NCBI GenBank assembly: GCA_963826145.1
Contig: CAWGVW010000002.1
Coordinates: 1,364,001 to 1,428,000 of the forward strand
DNA: 64,000 nt
Origin: JBGPLJ01 sp963826145
GTDB taxonomy: Bacteria; Pseudomonadota; Gammaproteobacteria; Steroidobacterales; Steroidobacteraceae
Reading direction: 5' to 3'
The number at the start of each line of letters is the position of its first letter. The first letter of the stretch is position 1. Under the pieces are notes generated by a model. That model was not told the origin of the DNA and did not search any database. It saw nothing but the letters and a program-made list of their open reading frames with translations. The position numbers and the translations under genes are program-made. Shown in pieces: positions 1 to 7,984 of the stretch.

Positions 1-579
1 CTCGTGTGCGAGGCGCTGCGCAAGCACGGCGTCAAAGCTCCGATCGACGTGCACCTGATGGTCAAGCCGGTCGACCGCATCGTGCCGGACTTTGCCAAAG
101 CCGGCGCCACCTACATCACGTTTCATCCGGAAGCGAGCGAGCACGTCGACCGTACGATCGAGCTCATCCGCGAGCATGGTGCGAAGCCCGGCATCGTTCT
201 GAATCCCGCGAGCCCTCTCGACTGGCTCGATCACGTGCTCGACAAGATCGACATGGTTCTCCTGATGTCGGTGAACCCGGGATTCGGTGGCCAGAAATTC
301 ATTCCGGGCGTGCTGGCGAAGCTTACCGAGGTGCGCCGTCGTATCGATGCCGGCCGTCGCCCGGTGCGCCTCGAAATCGACGGGGGAGTGAAAGTCGAGA
401 ATATTGCCGAGATCGCCGCAGCCGGCGCCGACACGTTCGTATCGGGCTCCGCGATCTTTGGCAGTGGGGACTATCGGGCGACGATTCTCGCCATGCGCAA
501 GGAGATTGCGCGCGGCGCAAAAAAGGGGTCAGATTTATTTTCCGGCCAGCCGCGTAGTGGCGTTTCGACCGGAAAATAA
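1..579 (+). CDS. rpe: ribulose-phosphate 3-epimerase (5' truncated)
   Basis: Interconverts ribulose-5-phosphate and xylulose-5-phosphate in the cytosolic pentose phosphate and Calvin-type pathways. The frame is open at base 1, so the start and roughly the first 50 residues lie outside the window. Family motifs are clear: IDVHLMVKP, the phosphate-loop region MSVNPGFGGQKF, the acidic LEIDGGVKVEN strand and GADTFVSGSAIFG. The last 20 or so codons (from about base 519) are not conserved epimerase sequence. They read through the left arm and loop of an inverted repeat and stop inside its right arm, so the native stop seems to have been displaced. The gene converges on the CRP-type gene. Confidence 0.95.
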   Translation, partial: LVCEALRKHGVKAPIDVHLMVKPVDRIVPDFAKAGATYITFHPEASEHVDRTIELIREHGAKPGIVLNPASPLDWLDHVLDKIDMVLLMSVNPGFGGQKFIPGVLAKLTEVRRRIDAGRRPVRLEIDGGVKVENIAEIAAAGADTFVSGSAIFGSGDYRATILAMRKEIARGAKKGSDLFSGQPRSGVSTGK

Positions 580-595
580 ATCTGACCCCTTTTTT
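519..595. repeat. perfect inverted repeat between convergent rpe and crp, possible bidirectional terminator
   Basis: Two perfect 27-bp arms (519-545 and 569-595) flank a 23-base loop. The left arm starts with six A, then GGGGTCAGATTTATTTTCC; the right arm ends with six T. RNA from either strand would form a long stem followed by a U run. The rpe stop codon (577-579) lies in the right arm and the crp stop codon (598-600) is two bases beyond it. The core is shared with the element at 13234-13321, so this looks like a dispersed repeat family rather than a one-off terminator. Confidence 0.9.
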
Positions 596-597
596 GC

Positions 598-1356
598 TTA
601 CCAGTCGTCGTCTTCGCTTTCGTCGGCCGCGGCGACTTCCGGACGCACCATCTTGCTGCCGGGGCCGTCTTTCGCGCCTTTCGGCGGCACGGCGACCGGC
701 CGCGGCCGCAACTTCGGCCGCGCGTTGAAGACGACAATGGTCTTGCCGCTCGCTTTGAGCAGGCCCTGTTCTTCCAGGACTTTCAGCACGCGGCCCGCCA
801 TTTCGCGCGAGCAGCCGACGAGCCGCGAGAGCTCCTGGCGACTCACCTTGATCTGCATGCCTTCCGGATGCGTCATCGCATCGGGTTCGCCGCACAGATC
901 CATGATGGCGTGGGCGACGCGGCCGGTGACGTCGACGAACGCGAGGTCGCCGAGCTTGCGGTTCGTGCGGTCGAGGCGCGTCGCGAGCTGGGTCGCGAGT
1001 TCGAATACGAGACCCGGGCTTTCCGCGGCGATCTGCCGGAAGCGCGGATAGGTCATTTCGGCGAGTTCGCATTGCTGGCGCGTGCGCACCCAGGCGCTGC
1101 GCGTTGGCTGTTCGTAGAAGAGGCCCATCTCGCCGAAGAACTGGCCCTTGTTGAGATAGGCCAGCACCATCTCGTTGCCGTCCTCGTCCTCGATCATCAC
1201 CTCGACCGAGCCGCTGATGATGTAGTAGAGGATGTCGGGCAGGTCGCCCGCGTGAATCACGACCGTTTTCGACGGAACCGTGCGGATGCGGCAGTAGCTT
1301 AAGAAACGATTGATGGCGGGCAGGTCGGTGAGGGGTTTGACGGCGACTTCTTCCAT
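598..1356 (-). CDS. crp: cAMP receptor protein family global regulator (CRP/Vfr/Clp type)
   Basis: Cyclic-nucleotide-responsive transcription factor of 252 residues. Residues about 20-130 form the cNMP-binding barrel, with GEMGLF followed by PTRSAWVR, matching the cAMP-contacting E/R/S set of E. coli CRP. The helix-turn-helix at about 171-200 reads VSRQELSRLVGCSREMAGRV, very close to the CRP recognition helix. The start was placed at ATG 1356, which has GGGAG upstream; longer frames lack family similarity. Unlike E. coli CRP it carries about 40 extra C-terminal residues, first Pro/Lys-rich and then acidic, ending DESEDDDW. It is transcribed toward rpe, with an inverted-repeat terminator just after the stop. 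Confidence 0.93.
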   Translation of the reverse strand: MEEVAVKPLTDLPAINRFLSYCRIRTVPSKTVVIHAGDLPDILYYIISGSVEVMIEDEDGNEMVLAYLNKGQFFGEMGLFYEQPTRSAWVRTRQQCELAEMTYPRFRQIAAESPGLVFELATQLATRLDRTNRKLGDLAFVDVTGRVAHAIMDLCGEPDAMTHPEGMQIKVSRQELSRLVGCSREMAGRVLKVLEEQGLLKASGKTIVVFNARPKLRPRPVAVPPKGAKDGPGSKMVRPEVAAADESEDDDW

Positions 1357-1425
1357 ACGCTCTCCCGAGGGGCCTTCTAGCCCCGCGTTTTTATTACATA
1401 AACCCCAAAGCCGCAAGCGGAATCG

Positions 1426-2073
1426 TCAAATCCAGTATGCCGCGCGCGTCATGACACGCGCTGTCATCTTCATTGCTAATCGTACGAATGCCGGAAGCGG
1501 CGCGCCGCCGGCCGCCGTCGCGGTTTGTCCGTGGCGAATCTCGTCGGCTTTCATGGATTGAAGAATCCGCCGGCTCCGTTCATCGTCCGGCGGCAGCTTC
1601 GCAAGATGCTCGTCGAGGTGACCTTCGACCTGCCGTTCGGTCTCCGCGACGAAGCCGAGGCTCACGCGATCGTTGAGTGCGCCGGCCGCGAGTCCGATGG
1701 CGAACGAGCCGGCGTACCAGAGCGGCGCGAGCCGGCTCGGGCCCGCATCGAGTTCGCGCAGGCGCGTTTCACACCAGGCAAGATGGTCCTGTTCCTCGCG
1801 CGCCGCTTCCAGGAGTTGCGCCCGTGTCGCCGGATTGCGGGCCGTTACCGACTGGCCCCGGTAGAGCGCCTGCGCCGCGATCTCGCCGCTATGGTTGACG
1901 CGCATGAGGCCCGCCGCGTGGCGCCTCTCGCCGTCATCGAGAGCGCCGGCCGCGGCACCTGCGGCCGGGTAGGGCCGGCCGGCCGCGGAGGTCGCCGCAA
2001 GCGTCCTAAGTGCTTGATCAACTGAACTAATCAGGTGATCCAGGGGGGTCAGTTCGAGGGCTTTCACGCACAC
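1426..2073 (-). CDS. coq7: 3-demethoxyubiquinol 3-hydroxylase (Coq7 family)
   Basis: Di-iron hydroxylase of aerobic ubiquinone biosynthesis. The ferritin-like four-helix ligand set is visible: VNHSGEIAAQ, EEQDHLAWCE, ETERQVEGHL and KADEIRHG, giving the E/ExxH pairs expected of Coq7. The chosen GTG start at 2073 has GGAGG about ten bases upstream and gives 215 residues, the usual length; a second GTG two codons later is possible. It is divergent from rplM and lies about 70 bp upstream of crp on the same strand. Confidence 0.93.
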   Translation of the reverse strand: MCVKALELTPLDHLISSVDQALRTLAATSAAGRPYPAAGAAAGALDDGERRHAAGLMRVNHSGEIAAQALYRGQSVTARNPATRAQLLEAAREEQDHLAWCETRLRELDAGPSRLAPLWYAGSFAIGLAAGALNDRVSLGFVAETERQVEGHLDEHLAKLPPDDERSRRILQSMKADEIRHGQTATAAGGAPLPAFVRLAMKMTARVMTRAAYWI

Positions 2074-2152
2074 ATTATATATGCCTCCGAAAGCCCGCCT
2101 CGGGGCTTCGGCGGGGGCCGTCCGGGCGACCCGCCAGCAGGCGTTTCCAGCT

Positions 2153-2181
2153 TTGCAAACAAGGAGTTGCTTCAGTAGACT
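2153..2181 (+). promoter_or_regulatory. sigma70-type promoter for rplM-rpsI
   Basis: TTGCAA (2153-2158) and TAGACT (2176-2181) are separated by 17 bases and lie about 50 bases before the rplM start. The predicted transcript starts near 2188. This is a sequence match only. Confidence 0.5.
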
Positions 2182-2230
2182 TGCCGCCCTTTCGCGAGCG
2201 GCCCCGAAGCCGCCGAAACCTGAGAGTGTC

Positions 2231-2659
2231 ATGACCACGGAATTCGCCAAAGCCGGCACCGTACGCGCCGACTGGTACATCGTTGACGCCAGCGGCAAGA
2301 CGCTCGGCCGTCTCGCCTCGAAGCTGGCGCATCGCCTGCGCGGCAAGCACAAGGCCCAGTACACGCCGCACGTCGACACCGGCGACTATCTCATCGTGAT
2401 CAACGCCGAGAAGATCAAGGTCACGGGCGCGAAGCTCACCGACAAGTTCTATCACCACCACACCGGCCACATCGGCAATCTCAAGTCGATTGCGCTCGGC
2501 AAGCTCCTCGCGACGAAGCCGGAGCGTGTGATCCAGTACGCGGTGAAAGGCATGCTGCCGAAGAACACGCTGGGCCGTAACATGTTCAAGAAGCTGCACG
2601 TGTTCGCGGGCGAGAAGCACCCGCACCAGGCACAGCAGCCGAAAGCACTCGAGCTGTAA
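2231..2659 (+). CDS. rplM: 50S ribosomal protein L13 (uL13)
   Basis: Large-subunit ribosomal protein of 142 residues, the standard bacterial length. Recognised from DWYIVDASGKTLGRLAS, YTPHVDTGDYLIVINAEKI, the basic YHHHTGHIG loop and GMLPKNTLGR near the C-terminus. ATG 2231 was chosen because upstream codons have no L13 similarity. It is followed 26 bp later by rpsI, the conserved bacterial rplM-rpsI operon. Confidence 0.98.
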   Translation: MTTEFAKAGTVRADWYIVDASGKTLGRLASKLAHRLRGKHKAQYTPHVDTGDYLIVINAEKIKVTGAKLTDKFYHHHTGHIGNLKSIALGKLLATKPERVIQYAVKGMLPKNTLGRNMFKKLHVFAGEKHPHQAQQPKALEL

Positions 2660-2685
2660 TCAACTTTTCATTCGAGAGATCCGCG

Positions 2686-3078
2686 ATGCCCGCAACTACG
2701 TATTACGGAACTGGACGCCGCAAGACTTCAACCGCGCGCGTATGGCTCAAGGCCGGCAAAGGCGAAATCACGGTGAACGCACGTTCGCTCGATGAATTCT
2801 TCGGCCGCGAGACGGGCCGCATGATCGTGCGCCAGCCGCTCGAGGTCGCACAGCTCGCGGACAAATTCGACATCTCCGTGATCGTCGCCGGGGGCGGCAT
2901 CACCGGACAGGCCGGCGCCGTGCGCCACGGCATCACGCGCGCGCTCATGAAGTACGACGAAGCGCTGCGCAAGACATTGCGCAAGGCCGGGTTCGTCACG
3001 CGCGATGCGCGCGAAGTCGAACGCAAGAAGGTCGGGCGCCGCAAAGCCCGCCGCGGAACTCAGTACTCGAAGCGCTAA
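2686..3078 (+). CDS. rpsI: 30S ribosomal protein S9 (uS9)
   Basis: Small-subunit protein of 130 residues whose C-terminal tail reaches the P-site. Motifs: YYGTGRRKTSTARVWL at the N-terminus, GGGITGQAGAVRHGITRAL in the middle, and the basic tail ending QYSKR. It has the normal family length and is the second gene of the rplM operon, with tRNA-Gln 42 bp downstream. Confidence 0.98.
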   Translation: MPATTYYGTGRRKTSTARVWLKAGKGEITVNARSLDEFFGRETGRMIVRQPLEVAQLADKFDISVIVAGGGITGQAGAVRHGITRALMKYDEALRKTLRKAGFVTRDAREVERKKVGRRKARRGTQYSKR

Positions 3079-3120
3079 GCAAAGAGGCCGCCGCCGGTTC
3101 TGCCGCTCCTCATCCGATTT

Positions 3121-3194
3121 TGGGGGATCGTCTAGTGGTAGGACTACGGACTCTGACTCCGTCAACCTAGGTTCGAATCCTAGTCCCCCAGCCA
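3121..3194 (+). tRNA. tRNA-Gln (anticodon CUG)
   Basis: A full cloverleaf of 74 bases including encoded CCA. The acceptor pairs TGGGGGA with TCCCCCA. The anticodon stem ACGGA/TCCGT encloses loop CTCTGAC with anticodon CTG. The T arm is CTAGG-TTCGAAT-CCTAG. The U1-A72 start is typical of bacterial tRNA-Gln. The 3' third of the gene is also the left arm of a long inverted repeat. Confidence 0.96.
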
Positions 3195-3250
3195 AAACGA
3201 ACGAGGCCCGCACCAGCGGGCCTCATTCGTTTTGGCTGGGGGACTAGGAT
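3178..3250. repeat. inverted duplication of the tRNA-Gln 3' end forming a giant hairpin
   Basis: Bases 3178-3211 (tRNA T-stem and acceptor 3' strand, CCA and following bases) pair with 3217-3250 at 33 of 34 positions; the exception is a G-U-compatible change. The loop is only about five bases. Weaker mirror similarity to the T-loop continues past 3250. The inner part with GAGGCCCGC and GCGGGCCTC could act as the tRNA terminator, but a terminator would not need to copy the tRNA itself. Confidence 0.85.
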
Positions 3251-3291
3251 GTCGAACGGAAGACCGCGCGTCAGCGTGGTCGACCGTTCGA
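3251..3291. terminator. second hairpin after tRNA-Gln, before the amidohydrolase operon
   Basis: GTCGAACGG near 3251 pairs with CCGTTCGAC near 3291, and the inner GACCGCGC/GCGTGGTC segments also pair imperfectly. It lies directly after the tRNA-derived inverted repeat and is followed by a short T-containing stretch. Confidence 0.45.
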
Positions 3292-3371
3292 CAATCCTTC
3301 TTTGCTCTTTCCAGTCCTTCTCCTTGCATTAAACTGCAGCGCTTCAAAAGAGAAACAACGAAGGAGTCCCC

Positions 3372-4793
3372 ATGCTCCGCCACCGAATTCTTCTCCTTGC
3401 CCTCGGTTTCCTCACCGCCTGCGCCGCCCAGCCGGCGAAGCCGACGAAGTCCGAGGCTGTCCCGCCCATTGCGATCGTCGCCAATCCCTATCCCTCGACC
3501 TATCACGCCGCGCCCAGCGCGCCGACGCTGATCCAGCACGCGACGGTGCTCACCGGCACGGGCGAGCGGCTCGACGATGCGGACGTGCTGCTCGTCGACG
3601 GCAAGATCAGCGCGGTCGGGAAGGAACTTGAGGCCCCTGCCGGCGCACTCGTCATCGACGGTCACGACAAATGGGTGACACCGGGAATCATCGACGTGCA
3701 TTCACACCTCGGCGTGTATCCGAGCCCGTCGGTGCGCGGCAATGACGACGGGAACGAAGCGACGAGCCCGTCGACGGCGAATGTCTGGGCCGAGCACTCG
3801 GTATGGCCGCAGGATCCGGGCTTCACGACCGCGCTCATCGGAGGGATCACCACGCTCCAGATTCTGCCGGGTTCGGCGAACCTCATCGGCGGCCGCTCCG
3901 TCGTGCTGAAGAACGTGCCGTCGGCGACCTACCAGGGCATGAAATTCCCCGACGCGCCGCAGGGCCTCAAGATGGCCTGCGGCGAGAATCCGAAGCGAGT
4001 CTACGGCGTCGGCAAGAAGCAGTTTCCCTCGACGCGGATGGGCGACATGGCCGGCTACCGCGCGCAGTGGATCGAGGCGCAGGAGTATCTGCGCGACGTC
4101 GAAGCCTACGAGCGCAAGGTGAAGGCGGGCGACAAGGACGCGAAGCCCGTGAAGCGCGACCTGAGGCTCGACACGCTCGCCGCGGCACTGAAAGGCAACA
4201 TCATCGTCCACATGCACTGCTACCGCGCCGATGAAATGGCGACGGTCATCGACATGTCGAAGGAGTTCGGCTACCACGTCGCAGCGTTCCATCACGCAGT
4301 CGAGGCGTACAAGATCGCGAACCTGCTCGCGGACAACCATGTCTGCGGCGCAATGTGGGCCGACTGGTGGGGCTTCAAGATGGAGTCCTACGACGGCATC
4401 CAGGAGAACATCGCGATGGTCGACGCGGCGCCCGGCGGCTGTGCCATCGTGCATTCGGATTCGGACGAAGGTATCCAGCGGCTCAATCAGGAGGCAGCCA
4501 AAGCGATGACGATGGGCGCGCGCGCCGGATTGAAGGAGTCACCCGAACACGCCATCGCGTGGATCACCGCGAATCCGGCAATGGCGCTCGGCATCATCGA
4601 CCGCACCGGCACGCTCGAAGCCGGCAAGATGGCGGACCTCGTCGTGTGGACTCACGATCCTTTCAGCGTGTACGCGCTCACGGACTATGTGTTCATCGAC
4701 GGCGTCGTCCAGTACGACCGCGCGCATCCGCCGGCGAAAGCGCGATCGGATTTCTATCTTGGCCAGCCTGCGGCACCGGGGGTCACGCCATGA
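3372..4793 (+). CDS. secreted lipoprotein amidohydrolase (imidazolonepropionase-like)
   Basis: Metal-dependent hydrolase of the amidohydrolase superfamily, 473 residues, substrate unknown. The N-terminus is a lipoprotein signal (LLLALGFLTAC, lipobox Cys at about 17), so it is probably anchored in the envelope. The metal-binding HxH appears in TPGIIDVHSHLGVY, further His residues in IIVHMHCYRAD and AAFHHAVEAY, and an Asp in VHSDSDEG. AAGG-type lid sequence GTLEAGKMADLVVW closes the protein. AAGGAG precedes ATG 3372. The stop overlaps the start of a second amidohydrolase by four bases, so the two are translationally coupled. Confidence 0.9.
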   Translation: MLRHRILLLALGFLTACAAQPAKPTKSEAVPPIAIVANPYPSTYHAAPSAPTLIQHATVLTGTGERLDDADVLLVDGKISAVGKELEAPAGALVIDGHDKWVTPGIIDVHSHLGVYPSPSVRGNDDGNEATSPSTANVWAEHSVWPQDPGFTTALIGGITTLQILPGSANLIGGRSVVLKNVPSATYQGMKFPDAPQGLKMACGENPKRVYGVGKKQFPSTRMGDMAGYRAQWIEAQEYLRDVEAYERKVKAGDKDAKPVKRDLRLDTLAAALKGNIIVHMHCYRADEMATVIDMSKEFGYHVAAFHHAVEAYKIANLLADNHVCGAMWADWWGFKMESYDGIQENIAMVDAAPGGCAIVHSDSDEGIQRLNQEAAKAMTMGARAGLKESPEHAIAWITANPAMALGIIDRTGTLEAGKMADLVVWTHDPFSVYALTDYVFIDGVVQYDRAHPPAKARSDFYLGQPAAPGVTP

Positions 4794-6049
4794 AGCGCAG
4801 CACACTGATATTCACGCTGCTGGCTGCGGCGTCGTTGACCGCGAATTTCGCCGACGGCGCGAGCGTCCTCATCCGCAATGCCACCGTGCATACGATGGCC
4901 GCTGACGGCTCGCTGGACGGCGCGGATGTTCTCATCACCGACGGCAAGGTCGTGAGCATCGGCAAGGCGCTCACGGCGCCGGCCGGCGCAGCGACGATCG
5001 ATGGCACCGGCAAGATCGTGACGCCCGGCCTCTTCGGCGGACTGACGTACCTCGGACTTGATGAGATCGGCCTCGAGCCGACGCTTGACGACCCCGAAGT
5101 CAAGCTTGGTCAGATGCGTCCGGAATTCGACGTGACGCCCGCCTTCGATCCCGATGCGACCTCGATCGGCGTCAATCGCGCGGGCGGTGTCACGTTTGCG
5201 GCCGTGACACCCACATCGGCCGGCAAGGAGGGTTCGATCATCTCGGGGCAGGGACCGATCGTGACGCTCGACGGCGCCGTGCTGCCCGGCTCGCGCGCCC
5301 TCTACATCGATCTCGGTGCGGACATCAGTGAACTGACCGGCGGCAGCCGGGCCGTGCAGTACATGCTGCTGTCGCAGGCGTTCACGGAAGCACGCACACC
5401 GAACCTGGTGCTGAACGATGACCAGCGTCTGCTGACGCCCGCCGGACGCCAGACGCTCATCGCATATGCCAAGGGCACCGCGCCCTGGGTGTTCGATGTC
5501 GATCGCGCCTCGGATATTCGCCAGGTACTTGCACTTGCGGTACGCGAGAAACTGCGCGTCGTGATCAGCGGCGGAGCTGAGGCCTGGCGCGTCGCGCCGG
5601 AGCTCGCCGCTGCGGGGGTGCCGGTCATTCTCGATCCGCTGGAAGACCTGCCGGCGAACTTCGATGGTGTCGGTGCCACGCTCGAGAACGCGGCGCGGCT
5701 CGACAAGGCGGGCGTCAGCGTCGCCTTCAGCTTCGTCGATCCGGAATCCCACAATATCCGCAAGATCCGCCAGGCCGCTGGCATTGCCGTCGCTCACGGC
5801 TTGCCCTGGGAAGCCGGTCTCGCGGCGATCACGAGAGTCCCCGCGGAAATCTTCGGGGTCGCGGATCGCGTGGGGTCGATCGAAGCCGGCCGGTCGGCCA
5901 ATCTCGTCGTCTGGAGCGCGGATCCGCTCGAGGTCACAAGCGTCGCCGAACAGGTGTTCATCGGCGGCAAGCTCCAGCCGCAGACGTCACGGCAGACCGA
6001 GCTGCGCGACCGCTATCTTGAGAAGCTCCGACATAACGCCGCCCGCTAA
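4790..6049 (+). CDS. amidohydrolase-fold protein lacking metal ligands
   Basis: A 419-residue amidohydrolase-superfamily protein with an N-terminal signal peptide (about residues 1-24). The outer beta-sandwich signature is intact (VLIRNATVHTMAADGSLDGADVL, and later GSIEAGRSANLVVWSADP). Where active members have HxH it reads TPGLFGGLTYLGL, and the later metal-ligand His residues are also missing. It overlaps the active upstream copy by ATGA, suggesting a non-catalytic partner in a heteromeric enzyme. It could instead bind substrate alone. The product call is firm; the role is inferred. Confidence 0.85.
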   Translation: MKRSTLIFTLLAAASLTANFADGASVLIRNATVHTMAADGSLDGADVLITDGKVVSIGKALTAPAGAATIDGTGKIVTPGLFGGLTYLGLDEIGLEPTLDDPEVKLGQMRPEFDVTPAFDPDATSIGVNRAGGVTFAAVTPTSAGKEGSIISGQGPIVTLDGAVLPGSRALYIDLGADISELTGGSRAVQYMLLSQAFTEARTPNLVLNDDQRLLTPAGRQTLIAYAKGTAPWVFDVDRASDIRQVLALAVREKLRVVISGGAEAWRVAPELAAAGVPVILDPLEDLPANFDGVGATLENAARLDKAGVSVAFSFVDPESHNIRKIRQAAGIAVAHGLPWEAGLAAITRVPAEIFGVADRVGSIEAGRSANLVVWSADPLEVTSVAEQVFIGGKLQPQTSRQTELRDRYLEKLRHNAAR

Positions 6050-6181
6050 CGGGGTTTTGGCGTCCAGGCGCTTGAAACGACTATACTTAGTGCCAACCCC
6101 ATCCCAAAGCCACGCGGCTCGAGGCGTTACCCTAGGCGGTCCGTCTGCGAATGGTCTGCGCGGCATGCATGGGAACCATGT

Positions 6182-7984
6182 GTGGAACCGACGAACACCG
6201 CGAACCCTGATTATTTTCATCGCGTCGTAGATTGCCAGTGGGCCTGTCCGGCCCACACGGATGTACCGGGCTATATCCGCCTGATTGCGCAGGGGCGGTA
6301 TGGCGACGCGTACATGCTGAACCGCGAATCGAACGTGTTCCCGGGCATTCTCGGGCGCGTGTGCGATCGTCCTTGCGAGCCGGCTTGCCGGCGCGGCCGC
6401 ATCGAGGAAACGCCGGTCGCGATCTGCCGCCTGAAGCGGGTCGCCGCGGACCTCCGCGAAGACATCACCGCACGACTGCCACGAGCACCAACCCTCAAGA
6501 ACGGCAAACGCATTGCCTGCATCGGCGCCGGCACCGCCTCCCTCACGGTCGCGAACGACCTGATGCCGCTTGGTTACGAGGTGACGATATTCGAGGCGCT
6601 GTCGAAACCGGGCGGCCTCATGCTCTCGAACATTCCCGCGTTCCGACTGCCGGAACAGGTCATCGCCGATGAAATCGGCTACATCACCGGCATGGGCGTC
6701 AATCTCAAGCTCAACACGCGCGTCGATAGCCTGAAGAAGCTTCTCGACAGCAAGAAATATGACGCCGTCTTCGTCGGTTCCGGTGCGCCCAAGGGCAAGG
6801 AGCTGAACTTGCCGGGCCGCAAGGACACCGACCGCATCCACATCGGCATCACCTGGCTCGAGTCCGTCGCCTTCGATCACATCAAGACGATCGGCAAGCG
6901 CGTCCTCATCATTGGTGTTGGCAATACGGCGATGGATTGCTGCCGCACCTCGCTGCGTCTCGGCGCGAACGACGTGAAGGTCATGGCGCGCAAGCCCCGC
7001 GGCTTCTTCAAGGCTTCTGACTGGGAGCTCGAGGACGCCGAGGCGGAGAATGTCGAGATCGTCATCAATCACGCGCCGACCTCATTCGTCATCAGGAACG
7101 GCAAGCTCGCCGGCATGATGTTCGACCGGATGGAGTACGACATACAGAAGGGCAAGATCCTCTCCGAGAAGGTCGTCGAGCAGGTGTTCATCCCCTGCGA
7201 CGACGTGATCCTCGCCATCGGACAGGAGAACGCCTTCCCCTGGATCGAACGCGATCTCGGCATCGAATTCGACAAGTGGGATGTGCCCAAGGTTGACAGC
7301 CTGACGATGCAATCGACGCGTGCTGGCGTGTTCTTCGGGGGCGATGCCGCCTTCGGCCCGAAGAACATCATCTGGGCCGTCGCGCACGGTCACGATGCGG
7401 CGATCTCGATCGACAACTACTGCCACGGCGCCCCCGTCACGGATCGCAAGAAGCCGACCGTCGGGCTCGAAAGCACCAAGATGAGCATCCACGAGTGGGC
7501 CTACAAGAACGACTACAACGCGGCGGGTCGCCGGCTGATGCCGCACGTGAGCCTCAAGGAGCGCTTCAAGAAGCTCAACATCGAGGTCGAGCTCGGTTTT
7601 ACGCCTGAGCAGTTCGCGACCGAAGTGGAGCGCTGCCTCAATTGCGATGTGCAGACGGTGTTCGCGGCGAAGCTTTGCATCGAGTGCGACGCCTGCATCG
7701 ACATCTGCCCGGTCAATTGCCTCACGATCGCACCGAACGGGCCTGAGGAGGACCTGCGCAAGCGCCTGTCCGCGCCCGCCAAGAACCTTTCTCAGCCTCT
7801 CTATGTCTCAGAGGCGCTGCCGCAGACGAAGCGCGTCATGGTGAAGGACGAGGACCTGTGCGTGCATTGCGGCCTGTGCGCCGAACGCTGCCCGACCGCC
7901 GCCTGGGACATGCAGAAATCCACCATCAATCTCCCCCTCGCGGGGGATCACGCTCCATGCAAGAAACCCAGCCAAGCCGCATAA
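6182..7984 (+). CDS. FAD/NAD(P)-binding iron-sulfur reductase subunit of a 2-oxoacid:ferredoxin oxidoreductase operon
   Basis: A 600-residue GltD-like electron-transfer protein. The N-terminal Cys cluster is of dihydropyrimidine-dehydrogenase domain-IV type (CQWACPAH, then CDRPCEPACRRG). Two Rossmann folds follow (IACIGAGTASL for FAD, VLIIGVGNTAMD for NAD(P)H). The C-terminus carries two ferredoxin-type 4Fe-4S motifs, CIECDACIDICP and CVHCGLCAERCP. It overlaps the alpha-subunit gene by 28 bases and likely passes electrons between NAD(P)H and the 2-oxoacid enzyme or ferredoxin. Start is GTG 6182, with GGGA upstream; a TATACT box lies near 6085. Confidence 0.88.
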   Translation: MEPTNTANPDYFHRVVDCQWACPAHTDVPGYIRLIAQGRYGDAYMLNRESNVFPGILGRVCDRPCEPACRRGRIEETPVAICRLKRVAADLREDITARLPRAPTLKNGKRIACIGAGTASLTVANDLMPLGYEVTIFEALSKPGGLMLSNIPAFRLPEQVIADEIGYITGMGVNLKLNTRVDSLKKLLDSKKYDAVFVGSGAPKGKELNLPGRKDTDRIHIGITWLESVAFDHIKTIGKRVLIIGVGNTAMDCCRTSLRLGANDVKVMARKPRGFFKASDWELEDAEAENVEIVINHAPTSFVIRNGKLAGMMFDRMEYDIQKGKILSEKVVEQVFIPCDDVILAIGQENAFPWIERDLGIEFDKWDVPKVDSLTMQSTRAGVFFGGDAAFGPKNIIWAVAHGHDAAISIDNYCHGAPVTDRKKPTVGLESTKMSIHEWAYKNDYNAAGRRLMPHVSLKERFKKLNIEVELGFTPEQFATEVERCLNCDVQTVFAAKLCIECDACIDICPVNCLTIAPNGPEEDLRKRLSAPAKNLSQPLYVSEALPQTKRVMVKDEDLCVHCGLCAERCPTAAWDMQKSTINLPLAGDHAPCKKPSQAA

